A DNA stretch of 64,000 bases, from positions 1 to 64,000 of the forward strand of contig CAYVJG010000002.1 in assembly GCA_964451785.1 (NCBI GenBank). Direction: 5' to 3'. The notes under the pieces were generated by a model that did no database searches, was not told where the DNA came from, and saw only the letters and a list, made by a program, of their open reading frames with translations. Both the position numbers and the translations under genes were made by a program. Source of the DNA: JAJYSO01 sp964451785 (GTDB lineage Bacteria > Bacteroidota > Bacteroidia > Flavobacteriales > Flavobacteriaceae). This document shows, in pieces, positions 38,996 through 48,161 of the stretch. Each line of letters starts with the position of its first letter. The stretch's first letter is position 1.

Positions 38996-39949
38996 TTAAC
39001 TTTTATAAACGCCCATATCAGAATATTTTTCAATGCGATTTTCAATCAACTCTTTTGGCGTCAATTTTTTCAATTTATCAAAAGCAGCTAATATTTCTTT
39101 TTGAAGATTGACACACATCGCTTTAGGATCAGCATGAGCTCCACCTAAAGGTTCAGCAATAATCTTATCAATTACTTTGAGTTCTTTAGCATCAGTAGCC
39201 GTTAGTTTTAAAGCTTCAGCAGCTTCTTTTTTATGATCCCAACTACGCCATAGTATAGACGAACAGTTTTCAGGAGAGATGACTGAATACCACGCATTTT
39301 CAAGCATCATTACTCTATCACCGAGTCCGATTCCTAAAGCGCCTCCACTAGCTCCTTCGCCAATAACTACAACAATTACCGGAACTTTTAAGCGGCTCAT
39401 TTCGAGAATATTTTGGGCAATAGCTTGACCTTGACCGCGTTCTTCAGCTTCTAAACCAGGAAAAGCCCCTGGCGTATCGATAAAAGTTACGATAGGCAAG
39501 CCAAATTTTTCGGCAGATTTCATCAAGCGCAAGGCTTTGCGATAGCCTTCAGGATTAGCCATTCCAAAATTGCGCAACTGGCGATCTTTAGTATTGCGTC
39601 CTTTTTGTTGACCAATAATCATAAAACTTTGATCACCTATTTTCCCTAAACCACCAATCATAGCTTTGTCATCAGCTACATTGCGGTCGCCGTGAAGTTC
39701 CATGAAGCTGTCGCCACAAATTCCCTGAATATAATCTAACGTATAAGGGCGGTCAGGGTGGCGTGACAATTGCACGCGTTGCCAAGGCGTGAGGTTTTTG
39801 TATATATCTTTTTTAATATTTTGCAATTTTTTTTCAATTTGCTTACAAGTATCACTGACATCTACATCACTATCGTCTCCAATCTTACAAGCTCTATTAT
39901 ACTGTTCTTCAAGCTCCTGAATAGGCTTCTCAAAATCTAAATATTCCAT
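38996..39949 (-). CDS. accA: Acetyl-CoA carboxylase carboxyltransferase subunit alpha
   Basis: A 317-aa subunit that, with AccD, transfers CO2 from carboxybiotin to acetyl-CoA in fatty-acid synthesis. It starts MEYLDFEKPIQELEEQY; the 11 codons upstream to 39982 are not needed. The crotonase-fold core includes HGDRNVADDKAMIGG, FIDTPGAFPGLEAEERGQGQAIA and GEGASGGALGIG. On the minus strand TATCTTTG (39987-39980) is a good -7 promoter element. The accD partner is elsewhere. Confidence 0.96.
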   Translation of the reverse strand: MEYLDFEKPIQELEEQYNRACKIGDDSDVDVSDTCKQIEKKLQNIKKDIYKNLTPWQRVQLSRHPDRPYTLDYIQGICGDSFMELHGDRNVADDKAMIGGLGKIGDQSFMIIGQQKGRNTKDRQLRNFGMANPEGYRKALRLMKSAEKFGLPIVTFIDTPGAFPGLEAEERGQGQAIAQNILEMSRLKVPVIVVVIGEGASGGALGIGLGDRVMMLENAWYSVISPENCSSILWRSWDHKKEAAEALKLTATDAKELKVIDKIIAEPLGGAHADPKAMCVNLQKEILAAFDKLKKLTPKELIENRIEKYSDMGVYKS

Positions 39950-40065
39950 AATTAATGGGCTTTGATAAATTTGCGGATACAAAGATATAAAAACTTATGC
40001 TACTCTTTTTAGTTTCCTAAAGGATAAAACTAGGTAAAGCGAAAATTACCACTTAACAAAGTGTC

Positions 40066-41139
40066 TTAACGTTTTGCCTTACGCAATAAAAAGATGGCTA
40101 AAATTCCGAAAAATATATTGGGCAACCAGACTGCTAACAAGGGAGAGAAGGTTGATTTTTCGGCTATAGTTCCAAAAACTTTATCTAAAAACACATAAGA
40201 AAAAGCAATAGCTATACCTATAGCTAAGTTAACCCCCATTCCGCCACGGCGTTTCATAGCCGATACGGAAACAGCAATAATGGTTAATATAAAAGCTGAT
40301 ACAGGTACACTCCAACGTTTATAAGCCTCCACCCTATAAATATTAATATTTCCGGCGCCGTGCATTTCTTGTTTTTCAATAAAATCTTTTAACTCAAAAT
40401 AGTTTAGTGTCTCAGCGATATAGGACACCGGGGTCAGTGCTCCAAATTTAAAGGGTAAAACGGTATCTTTTTTAGGTTCACTTATCAAAATATCATTTTC
40501 TGCTCCAATAATACGCTTGCGATAGTTTACTAAGGTATATGACGAATCTTTGGGATTGTACTGTAAACTCGATGCTGAGATTTTGAAGGTCATTTTACCA
40601 TCTTCAAAGTGTTCTAAAACAAAATTATCAGCTTTGTGTTCATCGGGTTTAAAATGAGAGGTATATATAAATTCGTGTTCATTGACCTGTCTATACACAT
40701 CTTGGGTTTCTTGAACTTTTTCGTTTTTAAGATACTTGTATTTAAATTCATTATAGCCTTTACTGGCTTCAGGAGCAATATAAGTACTCAACAAAAGCGC
40801 GCCAAAACAAACCATTGATGCTCCGACAATATAAGGGCGTAAAAATCGACTAAAGGAAACTCCTGAGCTCAAAAAAGCAACGATTTCTGTATTACTGGCC
40901 AACTTAGAGGTAAACCAAATAATAGAGAGGAACAACATTATCGGGAATAATAGATTAGCAAAAAAGACTGTGAAATCAACATAGTAAATCAGCACCTCTT
41001 TTAGGGGGACGCTCTTCTCTAAAATTTCATCGATCTTTTCAGCCAGATTTGCTGTAATCCCAATAGGAATAAACAGTAGCATCAGCACCCCAAAGGTAAC
41101 TAAGTAACGTTTAAGAATGTACCAGTCTAATATTTTCAC
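40066..41139 (-). CDS. LptF/LptG family lipopolysaccharide-export permease
   Basis: A 357-aa inner-membrane protein with six helices in two clusters (about 15-30, 53-76, 98-118 and three after 277) around a periplasmic beta-jellyroll. MKILDWYILKRYLVTF and EIVAFLSSGVSFSRFLRPY are typical of YjgP/YjgQ. It should partner LptB and a second permease to extract LPS. The other permease in this window (53.5 kb) is longer. Which of them is LptF and which LptG cannot be decided by eye. It lies 3 bp downstream of tgt, presumably in one transcript. Confidence 0.85.
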   Translation of the reverse strand: MKILDWYILKRYLVTFGVLMLLFIPIGITANLAEKIDEILEKSVPLKEVLIYYVDFTVFFANLLFPIMLFLSIIWFTSKLASNTEIVAFLSSGVSFSRFLRPYIVGASMVCFGALLLSTYIAPEASKGYNEFKYKYLKNEKVQETQDVYRQVNEHEFIYTSHFKPDEHKADNFVLEHFEDGKMTFKISASSLQYNPKDSSYTLVNYRKRIIGAENDILISEPKKDTVLPFKFGALTPVSYIAETLNYFELKDFIEKQEMHGAGNINIYRVEAYKRWSVPVSAFILTIIAVSVSAMKRRGGMGVNLAIGIAIAFSYVFLDKVFGTIAEKSTFSPLLAVWLPNIFFGILAIFLLRKAKR

Positions 41140-41142
41140 AAA

Positions 41143-42273
41143 CTATAATTTACGGCCTAATTTATTGACCATTTCTGTTTTCCATGATTTAAAATCGCCA
41201 GCGATAATGTGTTTTCTGGCTTCGCGTACCAACCACAAATAAAATCCAAGATTGTGAATGCTGGCAATTTGACGTCCTAGCATTTCATTAACCGTAAACA
41301 AGTGACGCAAGTAAGCTTTAGAATAATCTGTATCTACCCAAGTGATGCCCATAGGGTCAATTGGTGAAAAATCTTCACGCCATTTTCTGTTTTTGATATT
41401 GATAATCCCTTCGGCTGTAAACAGCATTCCGTTGCGACCGTTACGCGTCGGCATTACACAGTCAAACATATCCACTCCTAGGGCGATGTTTTCAAGAATA
41501 TTAATTGGTGTACCCACGCCCATCAGGTAGCGCGGTTTATCTTTAGGTAAAATTGCTGTTACAATTTCTGTAGCGCGATACATTTCTTCAACGGGTTCAC
41601 CTACCGAAACTCCGCCAATAGCATAACCTTCAGTATCTTTTGAGGCGATATATTCAGCTGAATAACGCCTTAAATCATCGTAAACTCCGCCTTGAACAAT
41701 AGGGAATAAACGCTGACTATGGCCGTAAGCTAGAGGTGTTTTTTCAAGATGAGCAATACAGCGATCTAACCAACGATGCGTACGATCGGTTGATTTTTTA
41801 ACATATGAGTAGTCTGCCGGATAAGGAATACACTCGTCAAAAGCCATCATGATATCTGAACCTATTACGCGTTGAATTTCCATCACGCGTTCAGGGCTAA
41901 AAAAGTGTTTTGACCCGTCAATATGCGATTTAAACTCTACACCTTCTTCTTTAATCTTTCGATTTCCGGATAATGAAAACACTTGAAAACCTCCGCTATC
42001 GGTTAAGATATTGCGGTCCCAGTTCATAAATTTATGAAGCCCTCCGGCAGCTTTGAGTACATCTAGCTGAGGGCGCAGATATAAATGATAGGTATTTCCT
42101 AAAATGATATCGGGATTAATTTCATCTTTCAACTCGCGTTGATGCACCCCTTTAACATTAGCAATAGTGCCTACCGGCATAAAAATAGGGGTTTGAATAG
42201 TACCGTGATCGGTAGTAAAGCTCCCTGCACGCGCATTAGATTGCGCATCTTGTGCTATCAGTTTAAAACTCAT
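41143..42273 (-). CDS. tgt: tRNA-guanine transglycosylase, lacking the zinc-site cysteines
   Basis: A 376-aa enzyme that swaps guanine 34 of tRNA for preQ1 in queuosine synthesis. The base-binding DSGGFQVFSL (with D92), VQGGVYDDLR and the nucleophile D271 in MFDCVMPTRN are intact. The usual zinc ligands C-x-C-x2-C (C302/C304/C307 in E. coli) align with G309, T311 and D314 here, while the fourth ligand His is kept (H340, IHNL). The structural zinc site therefore seems absent. This looks like a lineage trait of Bacteroidota. queA lies at 17.4 kb. Confidence 0.93.
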   Translation of the reverse strand: MSFKLIAQDAQSNARAGSFTTDHGTIQTPIFMPVGTIANVKGVHQRELKDEINPDIILGNTYHLYLRPQLDVLKAAGGLHKFMNWDRNILTDSGGFQVFSLSGNRKIKEEGVEFKSHIDGSKHFFSPERVMEIQRVIGSDIMMAFDECIPYPADYSYVKKSTDRTHRWLDRCIAHLEKTPLAYGHSQRLFPIVQGGVYDDLRRYSAEYIASKDTEGYAIGGVSVGEPVEEMYRATEIVTAILPKDKPRYLMGVGTPINILENIALGVDMFDCVMPTRNGRNGMLFTAEGIINIKNRKWREDFSPIDPMGITWVDTDYSKAYLRHLFTVNEMLGRQIASIHNLGFYLWLVREARKHIIAGDFKSWKTEMVNKLGRKL

Positions 42274-42336
42274 ATTATCGCATTAGAACGACAAAGATAA
42301 GGAATTCCAAAAACTCTCAATTTATAGATTGTAAAA

Positions 42337-43539
42337 TCAAGCCAAGCTTTTTTGTTTTTTCTTCTTTTTCTTTTTTAAAAATTTCTTGCGATACCACCAA
42401 TACAAAAATCCTGTAACCGGTAAACTTGTACTTATTAAAGCGATAATAAAAGCCAACAGCTTGCCCCACCATCCGCCAATTGAACCGACGTGAATGTCAT
42501 AATTCATACCGATTAGCTGCTGTCCGGCGTTCATATCAGCAGTGGTTTGCTTGTGCAACAACTCTCCTGTGTATTGATCAAATTGAAAATCGACGCGATC
42601 GTAATAGACCTCATCTTTTAAATAAGCACTGATAAATAAAGGTGTTTCTTTACTTGTATTGGCTTGATTAACCATAAAACGTGTACACTCAGGTTCTGCT
42701 TTTTGTGCCCGCTGAAGTGCAATATCTATTGGGGTTAATTCAGCTTGCGCTGTAGTATCAGATTTTTTTGTGATATATACTGGTTGCTCTGTAGTTCCTG
42801 CAGCTACTACATACAACAGCTTCGGCACAATTTTAAACGAATAAAACAAGCCGGTAACTACAACGATAATAGTCAAGATTAAACTATAGAAGCCTAGTAC
42901 ATTGTGTAATTGAAAGTTTAAACGCTTCCACTTGGCTCTAAAGTCAATTTTAAAAGCATTTTGAACCGATTTTTTATTTTTCCACTTTGGCCACCACAAT
43001 ACGACTCCGGTTATCAATAAAATTAAAAAGATAACTGTTGCCCAGCCCACAATAGGTTGACCGTATTGCGTATTGAGTAATAAAGACCAATGTAAGTATT
43101 TTATAACACTAAAAAAATCTTGTTTCATATCCACCACATCGGTCACTTGACCGGTGTAAGGATTGATATACGCCTGTTTAAAATAAGCGTATGAATCAAA
43201 AAACCAAAGTGCTTCTGGTTGATCTACTTTTATAGCCATAAACCACGCATTGCGCTGCCCATCGGTATAGACATAACCGTAAGACACCGGTGCCTGCATA
43301 GCTTTTTCGGCTGTTTTTTTTAATTGTGCATAAGGCAAAATGACTTGAGGATTATCAGGAACTGTTGCCGCGGCTACCTCATAGCGATTTGGATATAACC
43401 AATGATTGATATCGACTTGATAAACGTATATCGCGCCTGTCAAGCTGACTACAAAAACTATTAATCCAGAAATCAATCCCAGCCACAAGTGCAACTGGGA
43501 TATTAATTTTCGCCCTTTTTTACGCCAATTTGAAGCCAT
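42337..43539 (-). CDS. PepSY-associated membrane protein (iron-uptake-linked reductase type)
   Basis: A 400-aa protein with about four membrane helices (19-40, about 139-156 and 189-215 region, and a C-terminal one near 365-385) and PepSY-TM (DUF) signatures: SQLHLWLGLISGLIVFVVSLTGAIYVYQ and HWSLLLNTQYGQPIVGWATVIFLI. His-rich helices suggest haem binding, as in periplasmic iron reductases linked to siderophore uptake. A short Lys-rich tail ends the protein. It starts at ATG 43539, 12 bp after the TonB receptor stop, so both should be co-transcribed and induced by iron limitation. Confidence 0.82.
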   Translation of the reverse strand: MASNWRKKGRKLISQLHLWLGLISGLIVFVVSLTGAIYVYQVDINHWLYPNRYEVAAATVPDNPQVILPYAQLKKTAEKAMQAPVSYGYVYTDGQRNAWFMAIKVDQPEALWFFDSYAYFKQAYINPYTGQVTDVVDMKQDFFSVIKYLHWSLLLNTQYGQPIVGWATVIFLILLITGVVLWWPKWKNKKSVQNAFKIDFRAKWKRLNFQLHNVLGFYSLILTIIVVVTGLFYSFKIVPKLLYVVAAGTTEQPVYITKKSDTTAQAELTPIDIALQRAQKAEPECTRFMVNQANTSKETPLFISAYLKDEVYYDRVDFQFDQYTGELLHKQTTADMNAGQQLIGMNYDIHVGSIGGWWGKLLAFIIALISTSLPVTGFLYWWYRKKFLKKKKKKKQKSLA

Positions 43540-43551
43540 TCTTCTGTACAA

Positions 43552-46011
43552 TTAAAAGAAGTAAGTGAAATTAGCTGTTAAATTACGTCCTACTTGTGGG
43601 TTAATCGTTGACCAACCGTTGTAATACTCTTCATCATTGAGGTTGTTGAGTTTTAATGTCACCCCAAATTTATCTGTTTTATAAAACACAGAAGCGTTGA
43701 GCACTGTATAAGCATCTAAGGTAAATTGACCAGCTACATGGCGATTAAAAATCATGTTTTCGCTAGCATAATTTCCACCAAATCCTACTCCAAATCCATT
43801 TAAGGTTCCATCAGTGAATTGATAAGTTGCCCACAAATTAGCCATATCTTTAGGTCCTGCACTTTCTGGACGAAGCCCTACAAAATCATTTCCTGCTGAT
43901 GCTTTTGTTAACTTGCTCTCGTTATGGCTATAGCCGGCGATGATATTTAAGCCCTCAACCGGATTAGCCGCTAAGCTCAACTCTACCCCTCTACTGTACA
44001 ACTCGCCGCCTTGCGTATACACATTAGGTGCTGGAGAGATAACCGTATTAGACACTTCAATATCGTAATAACTCAACGTAGCAGTTAAGCGATTTTCAAA
44101 CAAATTTACTTTTGTTCCAAATTCAAATTGCTTAGCGTGTTCAGGATCAAATTCTAATATATTTTGATTGAGATCTGTTACTGGAGCAACATTGCTAAAG
44201 CCATCCATATAGTTCGCAAAAATTGACCATTTATCCATAATAGGCTGGTAAACCACTCCGAATTTTGGCGATAAAGCCACTTGATCATCGGTTGAATTTT
44301 TAAAGTAATCAACACGCAAGCTCGCCATTACTGACAATTCTGGCAACAGGTTAAACACATCAGAGGCATAAGCGCTAAAGGTTTCTTGTTTTGATTCAGT
44401 AGGCGTCACGTTAGCATTAGCAAACAAGGCATCAACTCCTGATTTACTCAAAATTCCGCTGTCATGATTCGATAAATATTGCGCTGGATCAGTAATACCA
44501 AACACACTCTCATTGACGTTTTGCTGACTAGCTTCTCCTATATAAACTATTCCATTTGCCAAATAACCGGTACTGCTGTTTTTAAGGCGTTGTTGAAAGT
44601 AATCTAATCCGACTATCAATCGGTTTCTAAATTGACCTATTTTAAAATCTCCCGTAAAGTTTTGTTGAATATCAGTGGTCAAGGTTTTTGAATTCTGATG
44701 ATTCAACAAGCGATTAAACACGGCACCTTCTTCTAAAGCAACTCCGTTTAAAGGCAATCCATTAGATGCATCATTGGTGATATAGTTGTGCGTATCTTCA
44801 TATAAATATGAGTAATAGCCTTTTGATTGAGTTGAACTGCGTGAATAAACTGTTTGTGAGGTCCATTCATCAGACAATTTATAGTTCATTTGAGCCTGCA
44901 AGCTAAAAGCTGGATTTTCTAAAAAGATATCATCGCTAGTATATGATTTTTTATTGTCGTATTTCAATTCATCCATATTATGGGTAGCCAAAGGATGAGC
45001 GCGATCTAAAAACAACATGGTCGGATTAGTGCCTTTAGAGTTATAAATAGAAGTATTAATTAAAAATGACAAACGATCATTGACTTGATAAGACAGAGAT
45101 GGCGCTATAAAATAAGACGTTTTAAAACCCGCATCTTGAAAACTATTGCGATCGGTATAGGCGGCATTAACACGTAAGTTAACGCCTTCAGCTAAAGGTG
45201 TATTTACATCAGCTGTTACGCGATTTAAACCATAACTACCAGTGGTATAGCCAATATTTCCTCCAAAATAATTGTAAGGCTTTTTGGTAACAATATTAAT
45301 CAATCCACCATACGATATTAGGCTACTACCAAACAAGGTTCCTGAAGGCCCTTTAACCACTTGAATGCTTTCAATATTAGCAGGATCTGGACTCCCGTTT
45401 ACTAACCCCGGCAGACCGTTAACCAAAGTAGGTTGCACTGCAAATCCACGTAATGAATAATAACCTGCTCCATCTGTGCCACGTCCTGTTGACTCCCACA
45501 ACTTGGTCAAACCTGCTGCATTTTTTAAGGCATCATCAAAGCTGGTAACAACCTGACTTTCCAAAACTTCGTGCGTAATGGCAGTATAAACCTGAGGGTT
45601 CTCAATTTGTTTAAGTGGCATTTTAGCAACATAAGCCGTCTTTTGTCGGGTAAAGCCATTTTTCTTTTCCCCATTAATCAAAACCGTTGCTAAATTCTCA
45701 TCACTTGGCTTTAAAACAATTGGTGCTAGCGTAGTTATTTCATCAGCTATTACTTTAACTGACAACTCTACAGTTTCATAGCCTACATAAGATACTTTTA
45801 ACCAGTAGTTCCCTTCTGGAATAGATTTTAATACAAATGCCCCATCACTTGCTGTAGCCTTACCAAAACTTGAATTTTCTATACTGACATTGGCATAAGC
45901 TATAGGTTTATGCTTCTGATTATAAACTTGTCCTTTTAGTGTCCCTGTATTTTGAGCGTGTACTGAAAATAGCACCCCGAATAAACAAATGAGACTTAAA
46001 TATGTTTTCAT
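43552..46011 (-). CDS. TonB-dependent siderophore receptor
   Basis: An 819-aa outer-membrane receptor with signal peptide (MKTYLSLICLFGVLFSVHAQ), a CarboxypepD_reg-like beta domain (about 23-105, GTLKGQVYNQKHKPIAYANVSIENS...), a plug (about 120-235) with a TonB-plug PSGTLFGSSLISYGGLINIVTKKP, and a 22-strand barrel ending in NFTYFF. It imports a ferric siderophore or other iron chelate using ExbBD-TonB energy. ATG 46011 is chosen because it starts the signal peptide. The PepSY protein gene follows. A strong promoter lies upstream. Confidence 0.93.
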   Translation of the reverse strand: MKTYLSLICLFGVLFSVHAQNTGTLKGQVYNQKHKPIAYANVSIENSSFGKATASDGAFVLKSIPEGNYWLKVSYVGYETVELSVKVIADEITTLAPIVLKPSDENLATVLINGEKKNGFTRQKTAYVAKMPLKQIENPQVYTAITHEVLESQVVTSFDDALKNAAGLTKLWESTGRGTDGAGYYSLRGFAVQPTLVNGLPGLVNGSPDPANIESIQVVKGPSGTLFGSSLISYGGLINIVTKKPYNYFGGNIGYTTGSYGLNRVTADVNTPLAEGVNLRVNAAYTDRNSFQDAGFKTSYFIAPSLSYQVNDRLSFLINTSIYNSKGTNPTMLFLDRAHPLATHNMDELKYDNKKSYTSDDIFLENPAFSLQAQMNYKLSDEWTSQTVYSRSSTQSKGYYSYLYEDTHNYITNDASNGLPLNGVALEEGAVFNRLLNHQNSKTLTTDIQQNFTGDFKIGQFRNRLIVGLDYFQQRLKNSSTGYLANGIVYIGEASQQNVNESVFGITDPAQYLSNHDSGILSKSGVDALFANANVTPTESKQETFSAYASDVFNLLPELSVMASLRVDYFKNSTDDQVALSPKFGVVYQPIMDKWSIFANYMDGFSNVAPVTDLNQNILEFDPEHAKQFEFGTKVNLFENRLTATLSYYDIEVSNTVISPAPNVYTQGGELYSRGVELSLAANPVEGLNIIAGYSHNESKLTKASAGNDFVGLRPESAGPKDMANLWATYQFTDGTLNGFGVGFGGNYASENMIFNRHVAGQFTLDAYTVLNASVFYKTDKFGVTLKLNNLNDEEYYNGWSTINPQVGRNLTANFTYFF

Positions 46012-46033
46012 TAGATATTTTTTTTTGACGCGA

Positions 46034-46090
46034 CAAATGTAGGGCACAAGGTTTATTTGTACAAGCTTATTTTTAATTATTTTAAATAAG
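46034..46090 (-). promoter_or_regulatory. TonB receptor promoter with adjacent 7-11-7 inverted repeat
   Basis: On the minus strand TTG (46064-46062) and TACATTTG (46041-46034) are 20 nt apart, an excellent Bacteroidota promoter. Just upstream, CTTATTT-N11-AAATAAG (46066-46090) is an A/T-rich inverted repeat placed where a Fur-like or AraC/LuxR-type regulator could sit. Iron control is expected for the gene but the operator assignment is inference. Confidence 0.5.
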
Positions 46091-46235
46091 AATAATAACC
46101 TTTATTTCACTTTAATAAAGGCTATTAAGGGCTGTTTAACATTACAATACAAAAACACCCATTCAAAGGCTGGATATTTTAGGTAGTTAATCCATTGAAA
46201 TTGATTACTTTTGCGGCAATCTAAGTCAAAATAAA

Positions 46236-47087
46236 ATGCCAGAACTCAACAAATTAAACGATTTTGTTACACAAGTACGTCGCGATATCTTGCGACAAGT
46301 TCACGCAGTCAACTCAGGACACCCTGGAGGGTCTTTAGGTTGCGCTGAATTTTTTACTGCTCTCTACCAAGAAATAATGGACTACTCTACAGAGTTTACA
46401 ATGGATGGTAAAGATGAAGATTTATTCTTTTTGTCAAACGGGCATATTTCTCCTGTTTACTACAGTGTTTTAGCTCATAGCGGTTTCTTTCCGGTAGAAG
46501 AACTTGCTACATTCCGCCTACTCAATTCACGCCTGCAAGGTCACCCAACTACACATGAAGGATTACCAGGAATCAGAATTGCCAGTGGATCTCTCGGTCA
46601 AGGCATGTCTGTAGCTCTTGGTGCTGCTCAAACTAAAAAATTAAACGGTGACAGTCATCTCGTGTATTCTTTACACGGTGATGGAGAATTACAAGAAGGG
46701 CAAAACTGGGAAGCTATCATGTATGCTGCTGCACATAAAGTAGATAACATCATTGCAACAGTTGACCTCAACGGTAAACAAATTGACGGGGCTACTGACG
46801 ATGTATTACCAATGGGTAGTGTGAAAGCTAAATTTGAAGCCTTTGGTTGGGATGTTTTAGAAATCAAAGCCGGTAACGATCTTCAAGCTATTATCGACGG
46901 CCTAACTGAAGCTAAAGCGCACACCGGAAAAGGTAAACCTGTATGTATTTTATTACACACTGAAATGGGTAATGGTGTTGATTTCATGATGGGCACACAT
47001 GCATGGCATGGTAAAGCACCTAGTGATGAGCAACTCGCTGAAGCCTTAAAGCAAAACCCAGAAACTTTAGGCGATTATCCTTTATAA
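46236..47087 (+). CDS. Transketolase, N-terminal (ThDP-binding) subunit
   Basis: A 283-aa protein that is the first half of transketolase of the pentose-phosphate pathway. It includes GHPGGSLGCAEFFTALYQ, the ThDP/Mg-binding GDGELQEGQNWE and DLNGKQIDGATDDV. In many Bacteroidota the enzyme is split in two adjacent genes; the C-terminal half follows after 44 bp. TACTTTTG (46206-46213) could be the -7 promoter element. Together the two should form one functional heteromer. Confidence 0.92.
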   Translation: MPELNKLNDFVTQVRRDILRQVHAVNSGHPGGSLGCAEFFTALYQEIMDYSTEFTMDGKDEDLFFLSNGHISPVYYSVLAHSGFFPVEELATFRLLNSRLQGHPTTHEGLPGIRIASGSLGQGMSVALGAAQTKKLNGDSHLVYSLHGDGELQEGQNWEAIMYAAAHKVDNIIATVDLNGKQIDGATDDVLPMGSVKAKFEAFGWDVLEIKAGNDLQAIIDGLTEAKAHTGKGKPVCILLHTEMGNGVDFMMGTHAWHGKAPSDEQLAEALKQNPETLGDYPL

Positions 47088-47131
47088 CACAACAACCCTA
47101 TAAAAATACTTCCTCTCAAGGAATCATTCTT

Positions 47132-48082
47132 ATGAAATATACAAACACAGGAAATAAAGACACACGTTCTGGTTTTGGTGCCGGGCTTACTGAATTAGGC
47201 AAACGCAATGAAAATGTTGTTGCCCTATGCGCTGATTTGACGGGTTCATTAAAAATGGGTGATTTTAAAGCCAACCATCCTGAACGTTTCTTTCAAATCG
47301 GTATAGCTGAAGCTAATATGATTAGTATGGCTGCCGGGATGACTATTGGTGGAAAAATACCTTTCACAGGAACTTTCGCTAATTTCTCAACCGGTCGTGT
47401 ATACGATCAAATTCGTCAAAGCGTAGCTTATTCAGGCAAAAATGTAAAAATTTGTGCTTCACATGCCGGTGTAACCCTTGGTGAAGATGGAGCTACTCAT
47501 CAAATTCTTGAAGATATTGGATTGATGAAAATGCTACCAGGCATGACTGTAATCAACACTTGTGATTACAACCAAACCAAAGCGGCTACACTTGCTATTG
47601 CTGAGCACGATGGTCCAGTTTACTTGCGTTTTGGTCGTCCAAAAGTAGCTAACTTTACCCCTGAAGATCAAAAATTCGAAATTGGTAAAGCCGTTCAACT
47701 TACTGAAGGTACTGATGTGACTATTGTCGCTACAGGACACTTAGTGTGGGAAGCTTTGCTAGCTGCTGATGAGCTTGAAGCCAAAGGAATTTCAGCTGAA
47801 GTTATCGATATTCACACCATTAAACCACTTGACAAAAACGCTATCTTAGCTTCTGTTAAGAAAACAGGCTGTATTGTGACTGCTGAAGAACACAACTACC
47901 TCGGTGGTTTAGGTGAAAGTGTAGCGCGTGTTTTAGCTGAATCACAACCTACTCCACAAGAATTTGTCGCCACACAAGACACTTTTGGAGAAAGCGGTAC
48001 ACCAGCACAATTAATGGAAAAATATGGCCTAAACGCCAATGCAATTGTGGCTAAAGCTGAAAAAGTTTTAAGCCGCAAATAA
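47132..48082 (+). CDS. Transketolase, C-terminal subunit
   Basis: A 316-aa protein with the pyrimidine-binding and C-terminal transketolase domains: ALCADLTGSLKMGDFKANHPERFFQIGIAEANMISMAAGM, the catalytic Glu in IGIAEANM, and the C-terminal TVAEEHNYLGGLGESV. It is the partner of the upstream half. It is followed by a strong terminator. Confidence 0.92.
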   Translation: MKYTNTGNKDTRSGFGAGLTELGKRNENVVALCADLTGSLKMGDFKANHPERFFQIGIAEANMISMAAGMTIGGKIPFTGTFANFSTGRVYDQIRQSVAYSGKNVKICASHAGVTLGEDGATHQILEDIGLMKMLPGMTVINTCDYNQTKAATLAIAEHDGPVYLRFGRPKVANFTPEDQKFEIGKAVQLTEGTDVTIVATGHLVWEALLAADELEAKGISAEVIDIHTIKPLDKNAILASVKKTGCIVTAEEHNYLGGLGESVARVLAESQPTPQEFVATQDTFGESGTPAQLMEKYGLNANAIVAKAEKVLSRK

Positions 48083-48109
48083 GGAATTTTCCTTTTAACT
48101 AAAAATAGT

Positions 48110-48141
48110 AAAGCCGAAATCAAATTGATTTCGGCTTTTTT
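48110..48141. terminator. Terminator between split transketolase and the symporter gene
   Basis: The stem AAAGCCGAAATCA with TGATTTCGGCTTT is followed by a T-run. It serves the plus-strand transketolase genes and may also stop the converging symporter transcript. Confidence 0.88.
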
Positions 48142-48161
48142 ATAGGAATAATTCTAGGCTT

